A DNA stretch of 44,506 bases from Dehalococcoidia bacterium (GTDB lineage Bacteria > Chloroflexota > Dehalococcoidia > UBA3495), in the NCBI GenBank assembly GCA_002730485.1, contig PCAH01000123.1, positions 1 through 44,506 on the forward strand, written 5' to 3'. Positions 34,097 through 41,915 of the stretch are shown here, one piece after another; the stretch's first letter is position 1, and each line of letters begins with the position of its first letter. Both the position numbers and the translations under genes were made by a program. A model generated the notes under the pieces. It saw nothing but the letters and a program-made list of their open reading frames with translations. It was not told the DNA's origin and did not search any database.

Positions 34097-34879
34097 CTAA
34101 TACTCCAGTATGAGCATCCGCCCCCAGCGGGTCTGGTAAGACTCCTGCAGTCCGTCAAACAACGTTTCATATTCGGAAGTGTCTATCGGGCTGGTGGTCA
34201 TGATCACCGCGTCCTCGCGGTTGTCGGAGTAATACGCCTTGCGGATGCCCACAGACTTGAAACTGTATTTCTGATACAGGCGGTGGGCGATGAAGTTGGA
34301 GACCCTGGCTTCCAATGTCATCGCCTTGGAACCGTGGTCTATGGCCGCTTTCAATGAGCCAATCAGTAGAAGCTCACCCACGCCCCGACCTCGCAGAGAT
34401 TCTTTAACTGCGATCTCTGTGATATGGGCCTCTTCGCCCTGGTACCAGACGCTGACGTATCCGGCGATGTTGAACACTTCACCTATATCGATGGTGTTAT
34501 CGCCGCCTGATGAAAGGCCGAATCGGCCAAGCACCCTGGACCAGAGCTTGGGGGGAGCTGGCTCTTCTTCAGGAGCGGTCGGTTCCGAATTGCTCTCCGC
34601 CAATATCTGTTCCGACGACACATCTTCATCGAAACACGCCACAAGGTAATTGGCACGCTTGTTATTCAAGTCGCGCTTGAAGGACGCACTGACCCAAAGG
34701 GGAGAAAAGGCTTCTTTTTCGATGGCGACGACCTGGTCGATGTCATCGACTCGAAGTCGGCGGATGGAGACGGGTAGAGTTTCTTGCAATGTAAACCGTG
34801 CGGGGTCTGAGTTAATTGGTTTGCCAGCCTTACCGATGAGCCGGACCGATGAACTGGCCAACGATGCTGATTTTAACAT
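34097..34879 (-). CDS. GNAT N-acetyltransferase, RimI-like, with an acidic insertion
   Basis: 260 residues. The acetyl-CoA-binding motif A is ITEIAVKESLRGRGVGELLL, followed by AMTLEARVSNFIAHRLYQKYSFKSVGIRKAYY, a close match to RimI-type ribosomal-protein/tRNA-associated acetyltransferases. Between the N-terminal strand pair and motif A lies an extra stretch of about 45 residues (ESNSEPTAPEEEPAPPKLWS and on) that RimI proteins lack. The first 35 residues are also outside the conserved domain and there is no clear ribosome site at 34879, so the true start may be further in, around SIRRLRVDD. It stands alone upstream of coaE, separated by a 297-base gap. Confidence 0.8.
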   Translation of the reverse strand: MLKSASLASSSVRLIGKAGKPINSDPARFTLQETLPVSIRRLRVDDIDQVVAIEKEAFSPLWVSASFKRDLNNKRANYLVACFDEDVSSEQILAESNSEPTAPEEEPAPPKLWSRVLGRFGLSSGGDNTIDIGEVFNIAGYVSVWYQGEEAHITEIAVKESLRGRGVGELLLIGSLKAAIDHGSKAMTLEARVSNFIAHRLYQKYSFKSVGIRKAYYSDNREDAVIMTTSPIDTSEYETLFDGLQESYQTRWGRMLILEY

Positions 34880-35018
34880 AATCGGTTGGTCTCGTAGTCA
34901 TGGCTAGGCTGTTATTTGCCATTAGACTTTATGGGGTCGGTGTGGTTTCTTCCCAGTCTGATGAAGATTACTTCATTGCGCCGAACTAGAGCGCTCCCGA
35001 CTGGTTTTCGAGGTCGAA

Positions 35019-37169
35019 TTGAATCGAAAAAGATCCGTGCTTCCGCTTTTGGCTTTGGTTCTTGGGCTCTTGGCTGCCTGTGGCGGCGAAGTCGATGCCC
35101 TTCCATCCCCCACGCCCACTCCCAAAGCCGAAACGGGTCCAGTCAGGAGCATCGAGTCACAGCCGCAGGCATTGATGCTCCGGCTCACCTCGCCGGAGAC
35201 CAACTTAATCACCAGCTCAGAGCTGATGACCGTCGCTGGAATTACCTCTCCCGACGCCACTCTCAGCATCAATGGACGGCTGGTGCTCCCCGACGCCGAG
35301 GGTTCCTTCTCAACCGATCTCGACCTGTCCCAAGGCCCAAACCTCCAGGTGATCAACATCATCGCCACGTCCATCTTCGGGGAGATCGAAACTGAAGTAC
35401 GCCCAGTTATATTCCTGGACGAACCAACCGACCAGTCCGCGCTGTTTGGCACCGTGACCGCAGTCACACCCTCTGATTTCACCGTGGACACTGACAATAG
35501 ATCTGTGGCATTGGCAGCAGACGAGGACACCAACATACACATACACGGCTGGGCAAACCCGTCTCATACCAACCTCGCCGACGACACTCAGGTGGCGGTC
35601 ATAAAAGAGGGACGACGTGCGATCTCGGCCCTAGCCATCCTCAACCAGCCGGCCAATACCCGGCATTTTGTCGGGATAGTTACCAGACTTGGGACAAACG
35701 GCTCCACCGGAAGGACCAGACTCACGCTTCAGGACGACTCCGGCAGGGAAATCACGGGAACTGTCCACGGCGAATTATCGGACGACTTGGAAGACCAGGC
35801 ACTGATTGGATCGGTAGTCACTGCCGTGCTGGAGCAAGACCTGGCAACTGGTGACTTGGTGGTTACTGGCATCGACCGCGCGCTGGATGGGGCCAACCGT
35901 ATCTTTGACGCACTGACATTGAACCAATCCATCAATTCCCCTGATGCTTCAGTCAACATCTCAGCCCTTCGTTGGCGATTGGCGGAACACGGCGTCAGCA
36001 ACATCTCGATGCTGTTCAACAACCAGGAGTTTGAAGGGGTACAAGAAGCCATAAAGCAGGCAGATGAGGTGTATACCAAGAATTTCTCGGAGCATCACAT
36101 CGGCCCGCCAGCAGCGGACGTGACCGGACTTGTAACAGCAATTGCCACATCCATCGGTACCAGCGCCACCAGGCTGGTAACCGTCCAGCCCGACTCAGGC
36201 CTGCCTGTGAAGGTGAAGATATCAGGAAATACCCCAGTCGCGATCTTCGGTGAGCGCATCAAATCGGGCCAGTTGGACCTGGCCAGCCGAATCACGGTCC
36301 GCTACGGCATACTCGGCAACAACGCCTCCCGGGTCACCGTGATGGCCGGTAACACCCTCCCAGAAGATGCGTCCATCCAACTGGCAGAGCTTGCCAGCAG
36401 AGGAGAAATCCAGGGCACGCTCATTGAGGTGGCTCCCACGGCGGCGGTGGTCACAATCTTAGACAGCAACACCGGCCAGCAGGTTTCTTTATCGTCATCA
36501 GAGGCCACCATCATAAGGAATGGCAGGCCAATGGAACTGACTTCTTCAATGGAAGGCGCTAGTGTGACCGCTAGGTTCGATCCAGGTTCATACCGGTTGA
36601 TGGAGTTAGAATCGGTGCTAAATCAGCGCAACCAGGAAGCCGTGAGTGGTGTGCTACACAGCTTCATCCCCAAGGTAGCCCAAGGAAATCTCACCATCAG
36701 GATGGCCGACGGTCAATTGCGACAATTCAGCCACGACGCGAACACTCAAATTCGCCGAGAGGGCCTAAACGTCTCGATACATGATGTGCGTCTAGGAGAT
36801 TTGGTACGGCCAAACACTCGGGTAAAGTCTCTGTCCAGATCGAACACCGGACCTCGGGAGCTGGTCTTTCTCAGCCTGAAGGTGCCAGATCCAGGGCTGG
36901 TCAGCGGCGTGATACGAGGTGTAACCAGAGGGTTGAACGGCCAGGTGCAGGTCACCATATCCAATATCTGGTTGGACCTGGTCAGCCTGACGGTGAACTC
37001 GGATACGTCGATCTCCCGGCAGGGTCAATCCCTAGGAGCACAGGATCTAGCGGTTGGTCAGGGGGTCTCCCTCGGCTCATACGACCCTGTAACACTAAAG
37101 TTGAGTGTACTCGCCTTGGAACCGCCCAAGACCGGGGAGCGGGCGATGGTCAATCCAGGCGGCAACTAG
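35019..37169 (+). CDS. Large lipoprotein with Ig-like and repeated DUF5666-type beta domains
   Basis: 716 residues. The signal peptide ends in the lipobox LLAACGG with cysteine at about 21, followed by a Pro/Thr linker. Residues about 55-130 look like a bacterial Ig-like domain (LTSPETNLITSSELMTVAG, ATLSINGRLV, INIIATSIFGE). The rest is a string of beta modules resembling DUF5666 repeats, with the recurring pattern G-T-V-T-A-V...F-T-V-D, 'FVGIVTRL', 'VTGLVTAIATS', 'IQGTLIEVAPTAAVVTI', 'VSGVLHSF' and 'VSGVIRGV'. I count about five to six modules. The TTG at 35019 has GAGG 6 bases upstream. A surface-anchored binding or structural protein is likely; its ligand is unknown. The PHP gene converges on it and overlaps by a few bases. 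Confidence 0.8.
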   Translation: MNRKRSVLPLLALVLGLLAACGGEVDALPSPTPTPKAETGPVRSIESQPQALMLRLTSPETNLITSSELMTVAGITSPDATLSINGRLVLPDAEGSFSTDLDLSQGPNLQVINIIATSIFGEIETEVRPVIFLDEPTDQSALFGTVTAVTPSDFTVDTDNRSVALAADEDTNIHIHGWANPSHTNLADDTQVAVIKEGRRAISALAILNQPANTRHFVGIVTRLGTNGSTGRTRLTLQDDSGREITGTVHGELSDDLEDQALIGSVVTAVLEQDLATGDLVVTGIDRALDGANRIFDALTLNQSINSPDASVNISALRWRLAEHGVSNISMLFNNQEFEGVQEAIKQADEVYTKNFSEHHIGPPAADVTGLVTAIATSIGTSATRLVTVQPDSGLPVKVKISGNTPVAIFGERIKSGQLDLASRITVRYGILGNNASRVTVMAGNTLPEDASIQLAELASRGEIQGTLIEVAPTAAVVTILDSNTGQQVSLSSSEATIIRNGRPMELTSSMEGASVTARFDPGSYRLMELESVLNQRNQEAVSGVLHSFIPKVAQGNLTIRMADGQLRQFSHDANTQIRREGLNVSIHDVRLGDLVRPNTRVKSLSRSNTGPRELVFLSLKVPDPGLVSGVIRGVTRGLNGQVQVTISNIWLDLVSLTVNSDTSISRQGQSLGAQDLAVGQGVSLGSYDPVTLKLSVLALEPPKTGERAMVNPGGN

Positions 37170-38361
37170 CCCAGCCACTTTTTTGGCTCTACGACCCCGT
37201 ACTGCCCGTCGAATCCGGCGGTTATGTGAACTCGGCCTTCCCTTACCTTGATTACGGCTCGGGCCAAATCCTCTCCTCCGACTTTATGAAGATCGTCGTA
37301 CCCAGTCTCGGTCAACACCCGAACTTCCTCACCAAGTTCAGCGCAGATACGTTGGTAGGCCGAGCCAACCGACTTTGCAGCGCGGCCTCTTCCCATTGAG
37401 TGGGCTACCAATTCAATCAGCGGCACCAACTTGGTGTACGGTCGCTTTGATTCTTCTCCGGCCCAGTAGTTGCTCCAGACAACTCATGCACCCGGTGAAC
37501 CACGCCCAATGTGAGCGGCCTGCCACATTCCGGGCACCTGTTTCCCGACCTGCCCGGTTCTTCGGGAGTCTGACTCACTCCACATTTGCGGTGTCCCGAG
37601 AAATGGTATTTGCCCTCCTCAGGGAAGAACTCAAGGGTTTTCTCCACCAGGTTATTCTTCAGTCCGGCCACTAAGTCTGTGTAAGTAGCGTCGCCTTCAA
37701 ACACAGTTAACTCTCGACCCATGTTTGGAAGAGAATGGGCATCGGAGAAAGACATTATGGTCTTGCCCTTTAGCGCGGGCACCGCCCAATTCATCTCCGG
37801 GTCGCTAGACAACCCGGTTTCCACAGCATGAATGTTCAGGGTCATATCACCGAAGCATTCCTCCAACGAATCAAAGCCAGATTTGGATCCCAAGAGGCCG
37901 TACCAAGGTGTCCAGATATGTGCCGGGACCACCATGCAGGCTTCATCTATCTCAAGCAGTCGGGAGGTAAGGTCTCGGGCAGAGACACTAACGGTCGGAC
38001 GACCATCATCGTTCAACTTTGAGTTCAGGCCTTCCAGCATCGCCCGGATGGCATGGACAGCGTCAAAGTCAGGAACAAACAACAGCAAATGCACCCGGCG
38101 GGAACGACCTCCCTGTTTGAACACGCAGCTGATCTCAGTTCCAAGGACGAATCTCACGCCGCCAAACTGGAAATAACCGTCAGCCACCGGCGTAAGGTTC
38201 TCTTCCAGTTCTGCCAGCCAGGCTGGATGGGTGAAATCAGCGCTGGATAGGAGATCAATGCCTTTGACCTTGGCCCACGAGGTCATGTTGGCCAGGTTGA
38301 GGTTCTTGCTACAGACGTACGCGAAGCGCGAGTGCAGGTGCAGATCGGCGATGAACGACAT
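37166..38361 (-). pseudogene. PHP-domain endonuclease Q-like protein, split by a frameshift
   Basis: The first 314 codons (38361 down to 37417) encode an N-terminal PHP metal site (MSFIADLHLHSRFA), LLSSADFTHPAWLAEL, VVPAHIWTPWYGLLGS, MSFSDAHSLPNMGREL, a short zinc-ribbon-like part (HRKCGV, CPECGRPLTLGV) and HRVHELSG, then run out of frame to TPSWCR-stop. The next frame gives KRPYTKLVPLIELVAHSMG to DGQYGVVEPKKWLG, which is the family's usual C-terminus. One missing base near 37440-37475 (about ACTACTGGGCC on the minus strand) explains it. Intact, the protein would have about 398 residues, matching endonuclease Q/'helicase-associated PHP' proteins that incise DNA at deaminated bases. This may be a real mutation or a sequencing error. 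Confidence 0.8.
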
Positions 38362-38424
38362 AGCGGCAGTCTAGCATGGCAGCGCAGCAGGAAGGCTGAC
38401 GGGATAGCTAAAGACGCTCATAAC

Positions 38425-38453
38425 TTGACCGTTGGCAGGCGCGGTTCTATCCT
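38425..38453 (+). promoter_or_regulatory. Sigma-70-type promoter for groESL
   Basis: TTGACC (38425-38430), a spacer of exactly 17 bases and TATCCT (38448-38453), about 75 bases before groES. No CIRCE repeat (TTAGCACTC...GAGTGCTAA) is present in 38362-38526, so HrcA control is not indicated. Confidence 0.6.
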
Positions 38454-38526
38454 TTATGTTGCAAAAGCCCGGTAGTTGATTGGCACATGCCTAAAAAATA
38501 CACCGGTAATATCCAGAGGAGACCCT

Positions 38527-38838
38527 ATGACCTCCAGCGCAAAATCAGCAACTGACCTGAGTCCCATGAGTGACCGGGTAGTCATCCGACCCAGTGAACT
38601 TGAAAGCGTCACATCCGGCGGGATATTCCTGCCCGACACCGCCCAAGAACGGCCACAGCAGGGAGAGGTAGTCGCCACCGGCCCCGGACGAGTGCTCAGC
38701 AACGGCAAACGTATCGATATGGAAGTTAAACCCGGCGACACCGTGATCTATTCCAAATACGCCGGAACGGAAATTGAAGTAGAAAGCGAAGGCCTTCTGG
38801 TCATGGGTGCCAACGACATCCTGGCCATTCTTTCCTAA
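38527..38838 (+). CDS. groES: Co-chaperonin GroES
   Basis: 103 residues. Recognisable GroES parts are SDRVVIRPSELESVTSGGIF, the mobile loop through LPDTAQERPQQGEVVATGPG, and GDTVIYSKYAGTEIEVESEGLLVM near the C-terminus. An N-terminal extension of about 12 residues precedes the conserved domain (MTSSAKSATDLSP). ATG 38527 is chosen because AGAGGAG lies just upstream; a longer frame starts at 38476. It caps the GroEL ring during folding. groEL follows 90 bases downstream; the gap contains a small hairpin GGAGGG/CCCTCC (38869-38886). Confidence 0.93.
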   Translation: MTSSAKSATDLSPMSDRVVIRPSELESVTSGGIFLPDTAQERPQQGEVVATGPGRVLSNGKRIDMEVKPGDTVIYSKYAGTEIEVESEGLLVMGANDILAILS

Positions 38839-38928
38839 AGAACCCAATCCGGAACATAGTTAATACACGGAGGGCCGATTCCCTCCTGGTAGAGGGGAGG
38901 ATTCCCCGCCCAACTTAAGGAGTTAAAA

Positions 38929-40539
38929 ATGCCTGCCAAAGAGATCATCCACGACGAAGCGGCCCAACAAGCGCTGCTTCATGGCATCGACACCGTTGCC
39001 AACGCAGTGAAATTGACCCTGGGTCCCAAGGGCCGGAACGTCGTTCTTGAAAAGAAATGGGGCGCACCCGTCATCACCAACGACGGTGTGACCATCACCA
39101 AAGAGATCGACCTGCCCGAGTCCTTTGAGAATATGGGCGCCCAACTGATGAAAGAAGCCGCCGCCAAGACCAACGAGGTCGCCGGCGACGGAACCACCAC
39201 CGCCACCATCCTGGCGCAGGTGATCGTCCAGGAAGGTATCAAGAACGTGGTGGCCGGCGCTGACCCGATGGCCATCAAACGGGGCATCGACAAGAGTGTT
39301 GCCGCCGTGGTTGCAGAACTGAACAAGAACTCCAATACCATTACCGGACGTAACCAGATGGCCCAGGTGGCCTCGGTATCAGCCAACAACAAGGAGATCG
39401 GCGACATGCTGGCCGATGTCCTGGACAAGGTCGGCTCTCAGGGAGTTGTCACCGTCGAAGAGAGCAAGGGCGTCGAGTCCGAGACCGAGTTCGTTGAAGG
39501 CATGAACTTCGACCGGGGCTACATCAGCCCCTACTTCGTCACCAACCCGGAACGAATGGATGCGGTCATTGAAAGTCCGTACATCCTGATCACCGACAAG
39601 AAGATCTCAGCCGCCCAAGAGTTGGTGCCGTTGCTGGAACAGGTCCTACAGGTAACCAAGAACCTGGTCATCATCGCAGAAGACATCGACAGTGAAGCCC
39701 TCGCAGTGCTGGTGGTGAACCGACTGCGAGGCACACTGAACTGCCTGGCACTGAAAGCCCCCGGTTTTGGCGACCGACGTAAGGCCATGTTGGAAGACAT
39801 CGCCGTCCTCACCGGCGGTCAGGTGATTTCCGAAGAGACCGGCCGTCGGCTGGACCAGACCACCGTCAATGACCTAGGCCAAGCCCGACGCGTGGAGTCC
39901 ACCAAGGACCGCACCACCATCGTCGATGGTAATGGTACGTCTGACGACATCAGAGGCCGAACAGAGCAGATCAAGGTCCAGATCGAAGAGACCACCTCTG
40001 AATATGACAAGGAAAAACTTCAAGAACGGCTGGCCAAACTGTCCGGCGGCGTCGCCGTTGTGAAGGTTGGCGCACCCACCGAGCCTGAACTGAAGGAACG
40101 CAAAGCCAGGGTGGAAGACGCACTGTCTGCTACCAGGGCAGCCATCGAAGAGGGCATCGTCCCCGGTGGTGGAGTTGCCTATATCCGGGCCATGCCGGTT
40201 CTGGATAGCCTGACCCTCCCCGACAATGAAGCGGTGGGTAAGACCATCTTGAAGAAAGCCCTTGAGGCGCCCATCAGGATCATTGCCGACAACTCAGGGA
40301 ACGAAGCCGGTGTGGTACTTGATGAGGTCCGCGGCAACAGCGACACCAACTTCGGCTTCGACGCCTCCTCCAACGAATATGGCGACCTGATTGCCAGGGG
40401 CATCATCGACCCGACCAAGGTCTCCCGAGCCGCTCTGGAAAACTCGGCCAGCGTGGCCTCGATGATTCTAACCTCCCAGGCCCTGATCTCCGAGGAACAC
40501 CACGAAGAAGAGGACGACGGCCACGGGCACCATCACTAG
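38929..40539 (+). CDS. groEL: Chaperonin GroEL with a histidine-rich tail
   Basis: 536 residues. Classic GroEL elements: [33 protein letters not shown], the ATP-site [34 protein letters not shown] block (here [16 protein letters not shown]), [32 protein letters not shown], and [15 protein letters not shown]. Instead of the common GGM-repeat tail it ends [15 protein letters not shown], a His/acidic tail that could bind metal ions. AAGGAG precedes the ATG. It folds cytosolic proteins in the double-ring chaperonin with GroES. Confidence 0.97.
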   Translation: MPAKEIIHDEAAQQALLHGIDTVANAVKLTLGPKGRNVVLEKKWGAPVITNDGVTITKEIDLPESFENMGAQLMKEAAAKTNEVAGDGTTTATILAQVIVQEGIKNVVAGADPMAIKRGIDKSVAAVVAELNKNSNTITGRNQMAQVASVSANNKEIGDMLADVLDKVGSQGVVTVEESKGVESETEFVEGMNFDRGYISPYFVTNPERMDAVIESPYILITDKKISAAQELVPLLEQVLQVTKNLVIIAEDIDSEALAVLVVNRLRGTLNCLALKAPGFGDRRKAMLEDIAVLTGGQVISEETGRRLDQTTVNDLGQARRVESTKDRTTIVDGNGTSDDIRGRTEQIKVQIEETTSEYDKEKLQERLAKLSGGVAVVKVGAPTEPELKERKARVEDALSATRAAIEEGIVPGGGVAYIRAMPVLDSLTLPDNEAVGKTILKKALEAPIRIIADNSGNEAGVVLDEVRGNSDTNFGFDASSNEYGDLIARGIIDPTKVSRAALENSASVASMILTSQALISEEHHEEEDDGHGHHH

Positions 40540-40567
40540 GCCGTCTTCAACAAGAACCAGCCAATTA

Positions 40568-40600
40568 AAAAGGGTCCGCCAATGGCGGACCCTTTTCTTA
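40568..40600 (+). terminator. Intrinsic terminator of groESL
   Basis: Stem AAAAGGGTCCGCC (40568-40580), loop AAT, complement GGCGGACCCTTTT (40584-40596), then CTTATTT, 29 bases after the groEL stop. The A-run on the upstream side would also allow action on minus-strand transcripts. Confidence 0.9.
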
Positions 40601-40674
40601 TTTAACCGCAAACCGATGACATCCAGCCCGCTTCTCCCATCACCTTACCCGTCACCATCTGCCCTGCACCAACC

Positions 40675-40770
40675 CGTCATTCCGAGCGAAAGCCGGAATC
40701 CATGCATTTCCGGTGGAGTAGATGCCTTGTAGCGCAGCATCTCTGGATTCCAGCCTCCGCTGGAAAGACG
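40675..40770. mobile_element. MITE-like inverted-repeat element, copy 2
   Basis: 96 bp with left end CGTCATTCCGAGCGAAAGCC and right end that, reverse-complemented, reads CGTCTTTCCAGCGGAGGCTG. It has the same length and end sequences as the element at 27728, with a different middle. It is followed 33 bases later by core repeat A. Confidence 0.7.
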
Positions 40771-40802
40771 GTATTAGGGAGGATTGACCTCACCTCCCAA
40801 CC

Positions 40803-40834
40803 CGTTCGTCCTGAGCTCCGTCGAAGGATGCGCA
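40803..40834 (+). repeat. Core repeat A, copy 4
   Basis: CGTTCGTCCTGAGCTCC followed by GTCGAAGGATGCGCA, inside the first tandem unit. Confidence 0.85.
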
Positions 40835-40962
40835 TCAGCCATCTAGTTGTTATGTGGTTGGTAAAGGCAGTCCGTTTATCCGTAGATGCACCTTGGCTGA
40901 TGCGTGGATTCCTGCCTTCGCAGGAATGACGGTATTAGGGAGAATTGACGTCCCTCCCAAAC

Positions 40963-40994
40963 CGTTCGTCCTGAGCCCCGTCGAAGGATGCGCA
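40963..40994 (+). repeat. Core repeat A, copy 5
   Basis: CGTTCGTCCTGAGCCCC followed by GTCGAAGGATGCGCA, inside the second tandem unit; one base differs from copy 4. Confidence 0.85.
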
Positions 40995-41108
40995 TCAGCC
41001 ATCTAGTTGTTAAGTGGTTGGTAGAGGCAGTCCGTTTATCCGTAGATGCACCTTGGCTGATGCGTGGATTCCTGCCTTCGCAGGAATGACTGGAGGTGGG
41101 GAGAGGGC

Positions 41109-41867
41109 CTAGGCGTAGCGTAGGAGCACCTCGGCCAGTTCCTTGGGGTGCTGGGCCATTACCTGGTGGCATGACTCGATCTCAACCATTTCCACACCCT
41201 CGAACCGCTCTGCGATACGAGCCTGGGCATCCGGCGCGATCATCTTATCCTGGGTGAGAACCACATAGGTCACCGGGCAGGGCAACTCCGTGCTTTCCAT
41301 TGGCAGCCTGGATCTCAGAACCGTGGTGGGAAGGGGGCCAAAGAACCCCATCATCTGAACCACTTCCATGGAATCGATGCCATTGCACAGGTACTCGTTG
41401 ATGGCATACGACGGCAGTCGCACGTCCTGACGGGACATAGAACTGAGCATGGATATCATCCTGAAGGCGGTCCGCGTCCGCGAAGAACAGGCACTGAGCA
41501 GAGGGCGCTGGGGCGCGGGAACGATTCCAGCAACAAGAACAACCCGCTTGGGTGGAACCGCCATCTCACTGGCCGCTTGAACCACCAGGCTCCCGGCAAA
41601 CCCATGACCGACCAGCACCAAGTCCTTGAGGTTCTCGCGATCCACCGCACGGGTGATGGCCTGGACACACTCCTCCAAGCGGACTGCGGCTGTGTCACCA
41701 CCGGCGTCGGCGCCGTGTCCCGGTAGATCGAGGGGATGGACGCGATTGGCGCGGCGGGGCTTATGTAATGTTGGTGGGTGATCCTCCGGTGCCGTCAGAA
41801 GGCCCCACACCGGCCCCCAACTCCAAGCTCCCTGTCCTGCGCCATGCACCAATAGGTAGTCAGTCAT
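41109..41867 (-). CDS. Alpha/beta-hydrolase-fold protein lacking the nucleophile serine
   Basis: 252 residues. The fold is clear: MTDYLLVHGAGQGAWSWGPV with the oxyanion HG, then VHPLDLPGHGADAGG, the nucleophile elbow region DLVLVGHGFAGSLVVQA, VTYVVLTQDKMIAPDAQ with the acid, and EIESCHQVMAQHPKELAEVL with the histidine. The elbow normally reads G-H-S-x-G-G; the codon here is GGG, so glycine stands in place of the serine while acid and histidine remain. Hydrolase activity by the usual mechanism is therefore unlikely. An insertion of about 15 residues (TAPEDHPPTLHKPRRANR) follows the first strand. It lies 48 bases downstream of selA, same strand. Confidence 0.8.
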   Translation of the reverse strand: MTDYLLVHGAGQGAWSWGPVWGLLTAPEDHPPTLHKPRRANRVHPLDLPGHGADAGGDTAAVRLEECVQAITRAVDRENLKDLVLVGHGFAGSLVVQAASEMAVPPKRVVLVAGIVPAPQRPLLSACSSRTRTAFRMISMLSSMSRQDVRLPSYAINEYLCNGIDSMEVVQMMGFFGPLPTTVLRSRLPMESTELPCPVTYVVLTQDKMIAPDAQARIAERFEGVEMVEIESCHQVMAQHPKELAEVLLRYA

Positions 41868-41915
41868 CCAGCTTTCCTGTGAATAAAAATACTTAGCAAC
41901 GAGTCGTGTTTCGAG

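Larger units (their letters stand above)
40767..41090 (+). repeat. Tandem direct duplication, two ~160-bp units
   Basis: The unit from GACGGTATTAGGGAG (40767) to the next GACGGTATTAGGGAG (40928) recurs to 41090. The stretches 40803-40930 and 40963-41090, both 128 bases, differ at only three positions by eye. Each unit contains core repeat A and ends in a hairpin ATTCCTGC-CTTC-GCAGGAAT followed by GAC. Near-identity implies a recent duplication. Confidence 0.9.
40540..41108. other. Repeat island after groEL, no gene
   Basis: 569 bases containing the groESL terminator, an inverted-repeat element, and a tandem duplication of a ~160-bp repeat unit. ORFs here lie within the repeats and are rejected. 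Confidence 0.8.

Noticed and set aside
36560..36590. GGTTCGATCC stretch resembling a tRNA T-arm
   Set aside because: It is inside the coding sequence of the large lipoprotein and no other tRNA arms surround it.
37166..37429. Separate 87-residue gene
   Set aside because: Its sequence is the expected C-terminus of the endonuclease Q-like protein in a shifted frame, with no ribosome site of its own.
38362..38526. Possible CIRCE operator before groES
   Set aside because: No nine-base inverted repeat of the TTAGCACTC type with a nine-base gap is present.
40767..41090. Possible CRISPR array
   Set aside because: There are only two units of about 160 bases with near-identical content throughout, no short repeat-spacer pattern and no cas gene.
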